Source of the DNA: an uncultured Legionella sp.
GTDB taxonomy: Bacteria; Pseudomonadota; Gammaproteobacteria; Legionellales; Legionellaceae
NCBI GenBank assembly: GCA_903885895.1
Contig: CAISKC010000172.1
Coordinates: forward strand, 1 to 7,855
Direction of reading: 5' to 3'
DNA: 7,855 bases
In this document: positions 1-5,465 of the stretch, one piece after another
How positions within the stretch are numbered: position 1 is the first letter of the stretch
Layout: each line of letters begins with the position of its first letter
The notes under the pieces: generated by a model
What the model saw: only the letters and a program-made list of their open reading frames with translations
Told to the model about the DNA's origin: nothing
Databases searched by the model: none
Position numbers and translations under genes: made by a program

Positions 1-15
1 AAGCATTGGCACCAA

Positions 16-49
16 GGCTTCGAGACGCGGCTAGCGCCTCTCCTCAGCC
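16..49. repeat. REP-like imperfect palindrome
   Basis: The left arm GGCTTCGAGACGC (16-28) and right arm GCGCCTCTCCTCAGCC (34-49) can fold around a GGCTA loop. The inner stem GAGACGC/GCGCCTC has one mismatch, and the outer GGCT/AGCC closes the structure after an internal bulge. It is more GC-rich than its surroundings and lies outside genes, as dispersed REP-type elements do. The phrase resembles palindromes of the TTCGAGACGC...CTCCTCAG kind found scattered in several proteobacterial genomes; this is from memory and only one copy is present here. No U-run follows on either strand, so an intrinsic terminator is unlikely. Confidence 0.4.
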
Positions 50-78
50 CGAACGGAATAGTATTTATCCTTTACTTA

Positions 79-107
79 ACGCCATTGACATCCGCTTACA
101 ATGACGT
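79..107 (-). other. Hairpin downstream of rnfH
   Basis: Read on the minus strand, ACGTCATTG and CAATGGCGT can form a 9-bp stem with one U-G wobble and an 11-nt loop, starting about 10 nt after the rnfH stop codon. No U-tract follows, so it is not a classical intrinsic terminator. It could mark or protect the 3' end of the carboxylesterase-ratA-rnfH mRNA. The wobble becomes a C/A mismatch on the plus strand, which favours a role in the minus-strand RNA. Confidence 0.3.
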
Positions 108-116
108 AAAGAACCT

Positions 117-383
117 TTATTCTTTCGCCAGGCGCCGTCGCTTCTCTTTTGGATCCAACAGCAAAGGTCGATATAATTCCACGCGATCACCTGCTTTAAC
201 CAAAGTATCCCATGTCACACAATGCGCGAAAATACCCACGGCCAGATCTGTCACCTCAGGATAATGCTGTGCGAAGCCAGACATCTGCACCAAATCACTC
301 ACCGTCATCTTATCAACCCATGTTGTAGAAAACACCCTGGGTGCCTCTGCACGAGGCGCATACACAACCTCACAATTACTCAT
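117..383 (-). CDS. rnfH: RnfH/RatB family protein (UPF0125), ubiquitin-like fold
   Basis: This 88-residue protein matches the RnfH family, small beta-grasp (ubiquitin-like) proteins of about 90-100 residues whose biochemical role is unsettled. It is also called RatB because it sits next to ratA. The N-terminus MSNCEVVYAP is the usual first strand. The C-terminal signature GDRVELYRPLLLDPKEKRRR is diagnostic, with the conserved GDRVE.YRPL.DPK core. The open frame extends 14 codons upstream to an ATG at 425, but family length and the N-terminal strand support the ATG at 381-383, which overlaps the ratA stop by 8 bp. This suggests translational coupling. It is the last gene of the minus-strand operon. 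No rnf electron-transport genes are in the window, so the name reflects homology, not context. Confidence 0.9.
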   Translation of the reverse strand: MSNCEVVYAPRAEAPRVFSTTWVDKMTVSDLVQMSGFAQHYPEVTDLAVGIFAHCVTWDTLVKAGDRVELYRPLLLDPKEKRRRLAKE

Positions 384-816
384 GCTTATCCGCATAAATA
401 CGCTCTGCTCGTTCACAAAAAGCATCTACTAACGTATCCGTCACTTGCTCGAAAATCGGTCCTAACAACATGGAAAACATGCGACCTGCAAAATCAAATT
501 CTAAATCCAATGATACAGTGCATCCCTCTGGTATTTCATCAAAGCGCCAAAACCCTTCAAAATGACTAAATGGACCATCTATCAGTCGCATTTCAATCAT
601 TTTATTTGCTTGTAATCGATTGCAGGTGGTAAAAGACTTACTGATCCCTGCCGCTGTAATCGATAAAGTAGCTTGTACTTCATCTGCATCTTTATAATGG
701 ACAACGCCTGATGAAAAATAGGGTAAAAAATCCGCATAACGTTCAACATCATTAACCAAATGATACATCTGCTCACAAGTATATGCGACCGAACGTGATT
801 TTTTGACGACCGTCAT
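376..816 (-). CDS. ratA: RatA, START/COQ10-like domain protein
   Basis: A 146-residue, single-domain protein of the polyketide cyclase/COQ10-like START family; E. coli RatA is of nearly the same length. Family landmarks are MYHLVNDVERYADFLPY (17-33), the SFTTCNRL strand (61-68), DGPF..FEGFWRF (80-92) and the C-terminal helix with AFCERAERIY (132-141). In E. coli RatA was reported to bind 50S subunits and block subunit joining; eukaryotic COQ10 homologues bind ubiquinone, so the physiological role is debated. An ATG 16 codons upstream is open, but the MTVVKKSRSV start is preferred: it fits the family, has an AAGGGGA ribosome-binding site about 6 nt upstream, and overlaps the esterase stop as ATGA (813-816). 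smpB, the usual divergent neighbour of ratA in enterobacteria, is absent. Confidence 0.92.
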   Translation of the reverse strand: MTVVKKSRSVAYTCEQMYHLVNDVERYADFLPYFSSGVVHYKDADEVQATLSITAAGISKSFTTCNRLQANKMIEMRLIDGPFSHFEGFWRFDEIPEGCTVSLDLEFDFAGRMFSMLLGPIFEQVTDTLVDAFCERAERIYADKHE

Positions 817-1502
817 AACGTTTCCCCTTGAATAACAAACCGTTGAATTTGGGTTTGTAGCCATTTAGCAGCATCCCTAATTTCTTCCAAGCAGATCGTA
901 TGTTCCATGGCATAGTCTTTACAAACAACCTGCGTAAAGCCCTGTGTTCTGACAAAATCAAACGACAAATTGGTCCACGCCGGTATCACAATAGGGTCAG
1001 CCATCCCTTTCGCCATAAAAATAGGCAAGGCCTTATGCTGACTCCCTAAACATTCTTGTTGTAAAGGCAAATACGCAGATAAAGCTAAAATACCCCCTAA
1101 ATTGCGTTGCGTGCGTAAGCCCATAAATAATGCCATGGCACCCCCTTGTGAAAAACCCGCTAAATATATTTGTTGGGGTTGCAATCCCTGCGAGATTTGT
1201 GCAGCAATGATCTCATCCAATGCACGCTCCGACTGCAAAATACCATCTCGATCATCTCGATCTTGGAGCGTTAGTCCAGTCAAATCATACCATGCACGCA
1301 TTGGCATACGATTATTTAAAGTGACAGGTCGCACTGGTGCATCAACAAAGACGTGGCGAATTGACACATCCATTGCTGGAAAAGCATCCACCACCCCACG
1401 CATATCCTCACCATTCGCACCCAGACCGTGTAACCAAATCACACACGCATTGGCTGGATTCCGAGGCTCTTCTGTATAAAAATTCAACACAAGCACTTCC
1501 AT
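813..1502 (-). CDS. Alpha/beta-hydrolase carboxylesterase (phospholipase/carboxylesterase family)
   Basis: A 229-residue serine hydrolase of the acyl-protein thioesterase/carboxylesterase family (EstB-like), probably a cytoplasmic enzyme cleaving small acyl esters. The oxyanion-loop motif WLHGLGANGED is at 23-33, the nucleophile elbow GFSQGGA puts Ser118 at its centre, the acid is Asp169 in MADPIVIP, and the base is His201 in MEHTIC. Many relatives have HG before the acid (HG..DP.VP); here it is KG (Lys165). The frame is open upstream to an ATG at 1553 and a TTG at 1565, adding 17 or 21 residues. The ATG at 1502 is chosen because relatives begin about 18 residues before the (A)CVIWLHGLG strand and an AGG lies about 9 nt upstream. 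It is first in the minus-strand operon with ratA and rnfH. No signal peptide is seen; the substrate is unknown. Confidence 0.88.
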   Translation of the reverse strand: MEVLVLNFYTEEPRNPANACVIWLHGLGANGEDMRGVVDAFPAMDVSIRHVFVDAPVRPVTLNNRMPMRAWYDLTGLTLQDRDDRDGILQSERALDEIIAAQISQGLQPQQIYLAGFSQGGAMALFMGLRTQRNLGGILALSAYLPLQQECLGSQHKALPIFMAKGMADPIVIPAWTNLSFDFVRTQGFTQVVCKDYAMEHTICLEEIRDAAKWLQTQIQRFVIQGETL

Positions 1503-1517
1503 CCATAAAAACCTATC

Positions 1518-1546
1518 ATTATCGCTAAAAGGTAACCAAGTGGCAA
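1518..1546 (-). promoter_or_regulatory. Candidate sigma-70 promoter for the carboxylesterase-ratA-rnfH operon
   Basis: On the minus strand, TTGCCA (1541-1546) is followed after exactly 17 nt by GATAAT (1518-1523), each matching five of six consensus bases. The start point would fall near 1511, only about 9 nt before the chosen ATG at 1502, so the mRNA would be almost leaderless. If the protein really starts at 1553 or 1565, this match would lie inside the gene and be spurious. Confidence 0.4.
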
Positions 1547-1585
1547 GTTTCATCGTTCTTTGCAATCTGATAGGACTGACACTGG

Positions 1586-1614
1586 TTGATTGTATCTACA
1601 CAGTTTCATATACT
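1586..1614 (+). promoter_or_regulatory. Candidate sigma-70 promoter for lptM-dapF-trkA-trkH
   Basis: TTGATT (1586-1591) is followed after 17 nt by TATACT (1609-1614), matching four and five of six consensus bases. The predicted start near 1621 leaves a 22-nt leader before the lptM ATG at 1644. An inverted repeat ACAGT-N7-ACTGT (1600-1616) spans the -10 element and could be an operator. No other good plus-strand promoter was seen between the two operons. Confidence 0.5.
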
Positions 1615-1635
1615 GTTCTGAAGCCTCATAGCCAA
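1607..1635 (-). promoter_or_regulatory. Alternative minus-strand promoter facing the carboxylesterase
   Basis: On the minus strand TTGGCT (1630-1635) and TATATG (1607-1612) are 17 nt apart, each with four of six consensus matches. This is a weaker match than the one at 1518-1546 but would give a leader of normal length. Its -10 overlaps the plus-strand -10, so the two directions would compete. Confidence 0.25.
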
Positions 1636-1643
1636 AGAGTCTC

Positions 1644-1775
1644 ATGCTCAGACGCATAAAATTCATACTGAAACTTTCCTGCATCCTCTTCACAGTCTTC
1701 ATCAGTGCCTGTGGGCAGCGCGGTCCTTTGTATTTGCCACAACAAACACCTCCAACTTCAAACGGCACACCATGA
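1644..1775 (+). CDS. lptM: LptM (YifL-like) LPS-translocon assembly lipoprotein
   Basis: A 43-residue lipoprotein precursor that is easily missed because of its length. The N-terminus is MLRRIKFILK, followed by a hydrophobic stretch and the lipobox I-S-A-C, so the mature protein starts at lipidated Cys23. Right after it comes the family signature CGQRGPLYLP, then a short Pro/Thr-rich tail. In E. coli, LptM is an outer-membrane lipoprotein that binds LptD/LptE and promotes correct disulfide formation in LptD. The position is diagnostic: lptM lies directly before dapF in many gammaproteobacteria, and here the ATGA at 1772-1775 joins its stop to the dapF start. An AAAGAG stretch at 1634-1639 is the likely, closely spaced ribosome-binding site. 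It is the first gene of the plus-strand operon. Confidence 0.93.
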   Translation: MLRRIKFILKLSCILFTVFISACGQRGPLYLPQQTPPTSNGTP

Positions 1776-2623
1776 CCATTTCATTCACTAAAATGCACGG
1801 ATTAGGCAACGATTTTATGGTGGTCGATGCCACGGAACATCCTCTACAACTGAGCACACAACAAATTGCTACTTTGAGCGATCGTCATACTGGAATTGGA
1901 TTTGACCAATGTCTCGTGGTAGAGAAAAGCCATGTACCCGAAATAGATTTCATATACCGCATTTTCAATGCCGATGGTCAGGAAGTAGGGCAATGCGGCA
2001 ATGGCGCACGCTGTTTAGCACGTTTTGTTCATGCACGCGGATTAACCACTAAGAAAAAACTCTGTATTCAAACGGTCAAAACCATCCTCCATGTGACGTT
2101 ACATGATGATCAGACTGTGACCGTTCATTTTGCACCACCTAATTTGGCGCCTCATCTCATTCCTATCCAAACAACGCAACAAGCAGAATGGTACAACGTA
2201 TCGATTGGAACAAAAACGTATCGTTTTCATGCCATCAATGTTGGCAACCCACATGCTATCATCATTGTTGATGACCATTTGGAAGATAAAGATATTTCAA
2301 TAATTGGTAAAAAACTAAGTACACATGCTTTTTTTCCAGATCACACCAATGTTGGATTTGTACAAATTCTTAATCATCAACATATTCAACTCCGCGTATA
2401 TGAGCGAGGCTGTGGTGAAACGCAAGCCTGCGGTTCCGGCGCTGTAGCAGCTGCTGCCATTGGGAACCTGTATCACAAACTTAGTCAGACCATCACTGTC
2501 AGCCTGCCCGGCGGAGATTTACAAGTATATTGGCCCCATCATTCTGGACCGATTGATTTACGCGGTCCAGCAACCTTTGTATATGAAGGAACGGTTCTGG
2601 AGGATGAGCGATGCGGATTATGA
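1772..2623 (+). CDS. dapF: Diaminopimelate epimerase
   Basis: A 283-residue cytoplasmic, cofactor-independent racemase that converts LL- to meso-diaminopimelate, the precursor of lysine and peptidoglycan cross-bridges. It starts with the characteristic FTKMHGLGNDFMVVD (5-19). The two catalytic cysteines are Cys75 in EVGQCGNGARC and Cys220 in ERGCGETQACGSGA. Other active-site segments are NADG (66-69), NVGNPH (156-161) and ERGCGET (211-217). Length agrees with E. coli DapF (about 274). No Shine-Dalgarno is visible before the ATG (CCAACTTCAAACGGCACACC), so translation probably depends on reinitiation through the ATGA overlap with lptM. In E. coli, dapF is followed by a DUF484 gene and xerC; here it overlaps trkA by 13 bp, a different operon arrangement. 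Confidence 0.97.
   Translation: MTISFTKMHGLGNDFMVVDATEHPLQLSTQQIATLSDRHTGIGFDQCLVVEKSHVPEIDFIYRIFNADGQEVGQCGNGARCLARFVHARGLTTKKKLCIQTVKTILHVTLHDDQTVTVHFAPPNLAPHLIPIQTTQQAEWYNVSIGTKTYRFHAINVGNPHAIIIVDDHLEDKDISIIGKKLSTHAFFPDHTNVGFVQILNHQHIQLRVYERGCGETQACGSGAVAAAAIGNLYHKLSQTITVSLPGGDLQVYWPHHSGPIDLRGPATFVYEGTVLEDERCGL
2599..2603 (+). promoter_or_regulatory. Strong ribosome-binding site for trkA inside dapF
   Basis: GGAGG lies within the last codons of dapF, seven bases before ATG 2611. It fixes the trkA start at this ATG rather than the in-frame ATG nine bases later, and is the best Shine-Dalgarno match noticed in the plus-strand operon. Confidence 0.7.
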
Positions 2624-3987
2624 TTCTAGGCGCAGGCCAAGTGGGTGAAGCATTAGCGCGCAACCTAGTCAGTGAAGACAATGATATTGTTTTAATTGAT
2701 CTGAACGAGGATCGTTTGAATGATATACGAGCGCATATAGACATCCAAACTATCACAGGACATGCTGCCAACCCTAGTACGCTACTCGAAGCTGGTATCG
2801 ACCAAACGGATCTAGTGGTCGCGGTCACATCCAGTGACGAAACGAATATGATCGCCTGCTTGATCGCAACCAAAATCTTCCAGATACTCAGAACCATTGC
2901 ACGGATCCGTACTGCGGATTATCACAAATATCCTGAATTATTTAAAAAAAATTTACTGCCTATTCAAACGATTATTTATCCGTCTCAAGCCATCATTCAG
3001 CATATAATCCGCATGATCAAATATTCTGATTTCAACCAGATTTTAGGTTTCTGTGATGAAAAAATATGTATGGTATCTTTTGAAGTCCAAGACGACGATT
3101 GGGCTACTGGCCAAACATTTTCTGCATTAACGGCTCAATTAACGGGGAACCATGTCAGTATTGTTGCCATATTCAATAAAAAAAAGAGTGTCACATTGGA
3201 TGACACCTATATTTTAAGCGCGAAAGATAAAATTATTTTCATGACACAGGAAAAAAATCTTCACTTATTATTAACCCAATTAAAGCGACCTCCTAAAAAT
3301 AATCATCGCATCATGATCGCAGGTGGAGGAGGCATAGGTGGCGAAATAGCACAACTCCTCGAGCAAGATTATCAAGTAAAACTGATAGAAAAATCTCCTG
3401 AAAAAGTCGAAAAAAATGCGGCACAACTGAATAAAGCATTGGTGATTGAAGGCGATGTGTGTGATCGAGAGTTATTGTTGAGTGAAAACATTGAAGATAT
3501 TGATGTGTTTTGTGCTATCACTGATAGTGACGAATCTAATATTATGGCAAGCTTGCAAGCCAAATATCTGGGCGCCAAATATGCCATGGCTTTGGTGAAT
3601 CACGAAAATTATATTGATTTGATTGAGGATAGTGTCATCGATGCAGCATTATCTCCTTCTACGATCACCATCGGCAATATCCTAAGCAAAATCAGACACA
3701 GCAACATGATCAAAGTTCATCGCCTGCAAGAGGAAGAAGTCGAAGCTGTCGAACTCATCGTCGAAGGCACCGAGCAAACGTCAGCCATCATTGGACGGCC
3801 TCTTTCTGAAATAGAGCTACCTCCGCACTGTATTATTGCTGGAGTCGTGCGGGGGAAAAAACTTCATCTTGTCAAATCTAATGTAGCATTAGCAGCACAA
3901 GATCATGTGATTTTGTTATTGCTAGAAAAGAAACATATCCACCAATTAGAAGCTTTATTTGCCGTTAATTTGACATTCATGAGTTAA
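2611..3987 (+). CDS. trkA: Trk system potassium uptake protein TrkA (NAD-binding regulatory subunit)
   Basis: A 458-residue peripheral membrane protein, the same length as E. coli TrkA, that binds NAD(H)/adenine nucleotides and gates the TrkH channel. It has the usual tandem layout: RCK_N 1 with G7-A-G-Q-V-G12 and Asp30 ending the second strand, an RCK_C domain around 140-225, RCK_N 2 with GGGGIGG (238-244) and Glu260 at the ribose-binding position, and a second RCK_C around 370-455. No truncation or frameshift is seen. The start overlaps dapF by 13 bp and has its own GGAGG site. Its partner trkH begins 4 nt after its stop. In enterobacteria trkA lies elsewhere (next to rsmB), unlinked to trkH; the linkage here gives co-expression of both subunits. 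Confidence 0.96.
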   Translation: MRIMILGAGQVGEALARNLVSEDNDIVLIDLNEDRLNDIRAHIDIQTITGHAANPSTLLEAGIDQTDLVVAVTSSDETNMIACLIATKIFQILRTIARIRTADYHKYPELFKKNLLPIQTIIYPSQAIIQHIIRMIKYSDFNQILGFCDEKICMVSFEVQDDDWATGQTFSALTAQLTGNHVSIVAIFNKKKSVTLDDTYILSAKDKIIFMTQEKNLHLLLTQLKRPPKNNHRIMIAGGGGIGGEIAQLLEQDYQVKLIEKSPEKVEKNAAQLNKALVIEGDVCDRELLLSENIEDIDVFCAITDSDESNIMASLQAKYLGAKYAMALVNHENYIDLIEDSVIDAALSPSTITIGNILSKIRHSNMIKVHRLQEEEVEAVELIVEGTEQTSAIIGRPLSEIELPPHCIIAGVVRGKKLHLVKSNVALAAQDHVILLLLEKKHIHQLEALFAVNLTFMS

Positions 3988-3991
3988 AGAT

Positions 3992-5443
3992 ATGCAATAT
4001 AAAACCATTTGTCGTTTGCTTGGATTATTGCTCACACTCTATAGCATCAGCATGCTACCGCCCATCATTATTAACATGCTTTTTGATGAGACTATTTGGT
4101 TGCCTTTTATTGTGCCTTTTATCCTATGCGCTTCGATCGGAACCTTATTATGGACATCGTGCCGTCATCATCACAGCATGCTAAAAATCCGAGAGGGGTT
4201 TCTCATCGTGGTGCTCATTTGGTTTAGTATCTCTTGTATTTCGATCTTACCCTTTCTCTTATTTCAAGATTTGCATCTTGGTATCACAGATATTGTCTTT
4301 GAAACAGTATCAGGATTAACGACCACAGGTGCTGTCGTCTTCACGAAATTAGATAATTTACCACATGCTATTTTGTATTATCGTCAACAATTACAATTTA
4401 TAGGCGGCATGGGCATTGTTGTGCTAGCTGTAGCCATTTTTCCTATGCTTGGCATGGGCGGCTCTCAATTATTTAGAGTGGAAACTGCTGGTGGACTTCG
4501 CGACAATAAGCTCACTCCCAGAATCACGCAAACAGCCAAAGCATTATGGGGCATTTACTGCCTACTTACTTTCGCATGCGCTGGGTCTTATTGGTATTGT
4601 GGTATGGATTGGTTTTATGCTTTGGGAGAAAGCTTTGCCACTGTCTCCACAGGAGGATTCTCCATGCATGATGAAAGCTTTTACTATTATCATAGCTTGG
4701 CCGTCGAAGTTTTTGCTTGTCTGTTCATGTTTATTGGCAGCATCAATTTTGCTTTGCATTTCCTAGCTTTTCAAAGGCGTACTTTCAAGCCCTATGTGCA
4801 GGATGAAGAATGTCGTTTTTTTGTGGTCTGTTTTTTAGCCATCACAGGGATCGTCATTTTGACCCTGTATGCAAGCCAACACGCGACACAAAGTAACGCA
4901 CATTGGGTTGACTGCCTCTTTATGGTCATTTCCCTATCAACAACGACCGGCTTTAGCCTCACACCATTTGGTAGCTGGACAAGTTTCACACCCATTTTAA
5001 TCATTCTGGCTTCTTTGGTAGGCGGATGTGCCGGTTCCACAACTGGCGGAATAAAAGTATTGCGTTTGTTAATAATGGGGAAGCAAAGTAAACGTGAATT
5101 TCTCCGGCTCCTCCATCCTCAAGCTGTCCTCACGGTAAAACTGGATCAAAAAGCCGTTCCTGAACCTATTTTACAGTCTGTTACGGGATATATCAGTCTG
5201 TTTTTAAGCCTATATACAATCTTAGTTTTAGTATGTATGGCATTAGGGAATGATTTTATTTCTTCATTTTCTGGTATTGCAGCCGCTCTTGCTAATTCTG
5301 GTGCCGGGCTTGGATCCATCGCGAGTGATTTTTCCGGTTTAAATGCCGGCACAAAGTGGCTCCTAATTTGCGCCATGCTCCTCGGACGTTTAGAACTCTA
5401 TCCTTTTTTCATCCTATTTACTCGGCCATTCTGGCAAAAATGA
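3992..5443 (+). CDS. trkH: Trk system potassium uptake protein TrkH (channel subunit)
   Basis: A 483-residue inner-membrane potassium channel/transporter subunit, the same length as E. coli TrkH. It is built from four MPM repeats plus extra N-terminal helices. The pore-loop selectivity segments are TTTGA (110-114), STGGF (219-223), TTTGF (317-321) and NSGAGLG (435-441), with the conserved glycines Gly113, Gly221, Gly320 and Gly437. The intramembrane gate region GGCAGSTTGGIKVLR (344-358) and the GRLE motif with Arg466 in the last helix are present. The fourth loop usually reads GPGLG; here an alanine (438) replaces the proline. The ribosome-binding site is weak (TTAAAGAT), so coupling to trkA is likely. 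It ends 22 bp from the convergent gene on the right, and no intrinsic terminator is visible between them. Confidence 0.96.
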   Translation: MQYKTICRLLGLLLTLYSISMLPPIIINMLFDETIWLPFIVPFILCASIGTLLWTSCRHHHSMLKIREGFLIVVLIWFSISCISILPFLLFQDLHLGITDIVFETVSGLTTTGAVVFTKLDNLPHAILYYRQQLQFIGGMGIVVLAVAIFPMLGMGGSQLFRVETAGGLRDNKLTPRITQTAKALWGIYCLLTFACAGSYWYCGMDWFYALGESFATVSTGGFSMHDESFYYYHSLAVEVFACLFMFIGSINFALHFLAFQRRTFKPYVQDEECRFFVVCFLAITGIVILTLYASQHATQSNAHWVDCLFMVISLSTTTGFSLTPFGSWTSFTPILIILASLVGGCAGSTTGGIKVLRLLIMGKQSKREFLRLLHPQAVLTVKLDQKAVPEPILQSVTGYISLFLSLYTILVLVCMALGNDFISSFSGIAAALANSGAGLGSIASDFSGLNAGTKWLLICAMLLGRLELYPFFILFTRPFWQK

Positions 5444-5465
5444 TGGGCGCCGGAACAAGTCCTAC

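Noticed and set aside
3..104. Plus-strand open frame entering from the left and ending at TGA 102-104
   Set aside because: It runs through the REP-like palindrome, its translation is low in complexity at the start (ALAPRLRDAASAS), and it matches no family I know. A C-terminal fragment of a gene to the left cannot be excluded, but nothing supports it.
222..569. Plus-strand open frame of 115 codons opposite rnfH and ratA
   Set aside because: It is antisense to two well-supported genes, is rich in His and Cys as expected of a shadow frame, and has no ribosome-binding site.
1102..1479. Plus-strand open frame of 125 codons opposite the carboxylesterase
   Set aside because: It lies entirely within the antisense of a gene with a complete Ser/Asp/His triad, and the translation has no protein-like pattern.
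1550..1768. Minus-strand open frame of 72 codons across the lptM region
   Set aside because: It overlaps lptM on the opposite strand and covers the divergent promoter region; LptM has a clear family signature and this frame has none.
2499..2897. Minus-strand open frame of 132 codons across the dapF/trkA junction
   Set aside because: It is antisense to catalytic and NAD-binding regions of two conserved genes, with no recognisable motif.
5444..5465. Bidirectional terminator between trkH and the convergent gene
   Set aside because: The gap is only 22 bp, with no stable stem and no T-run on either strand.
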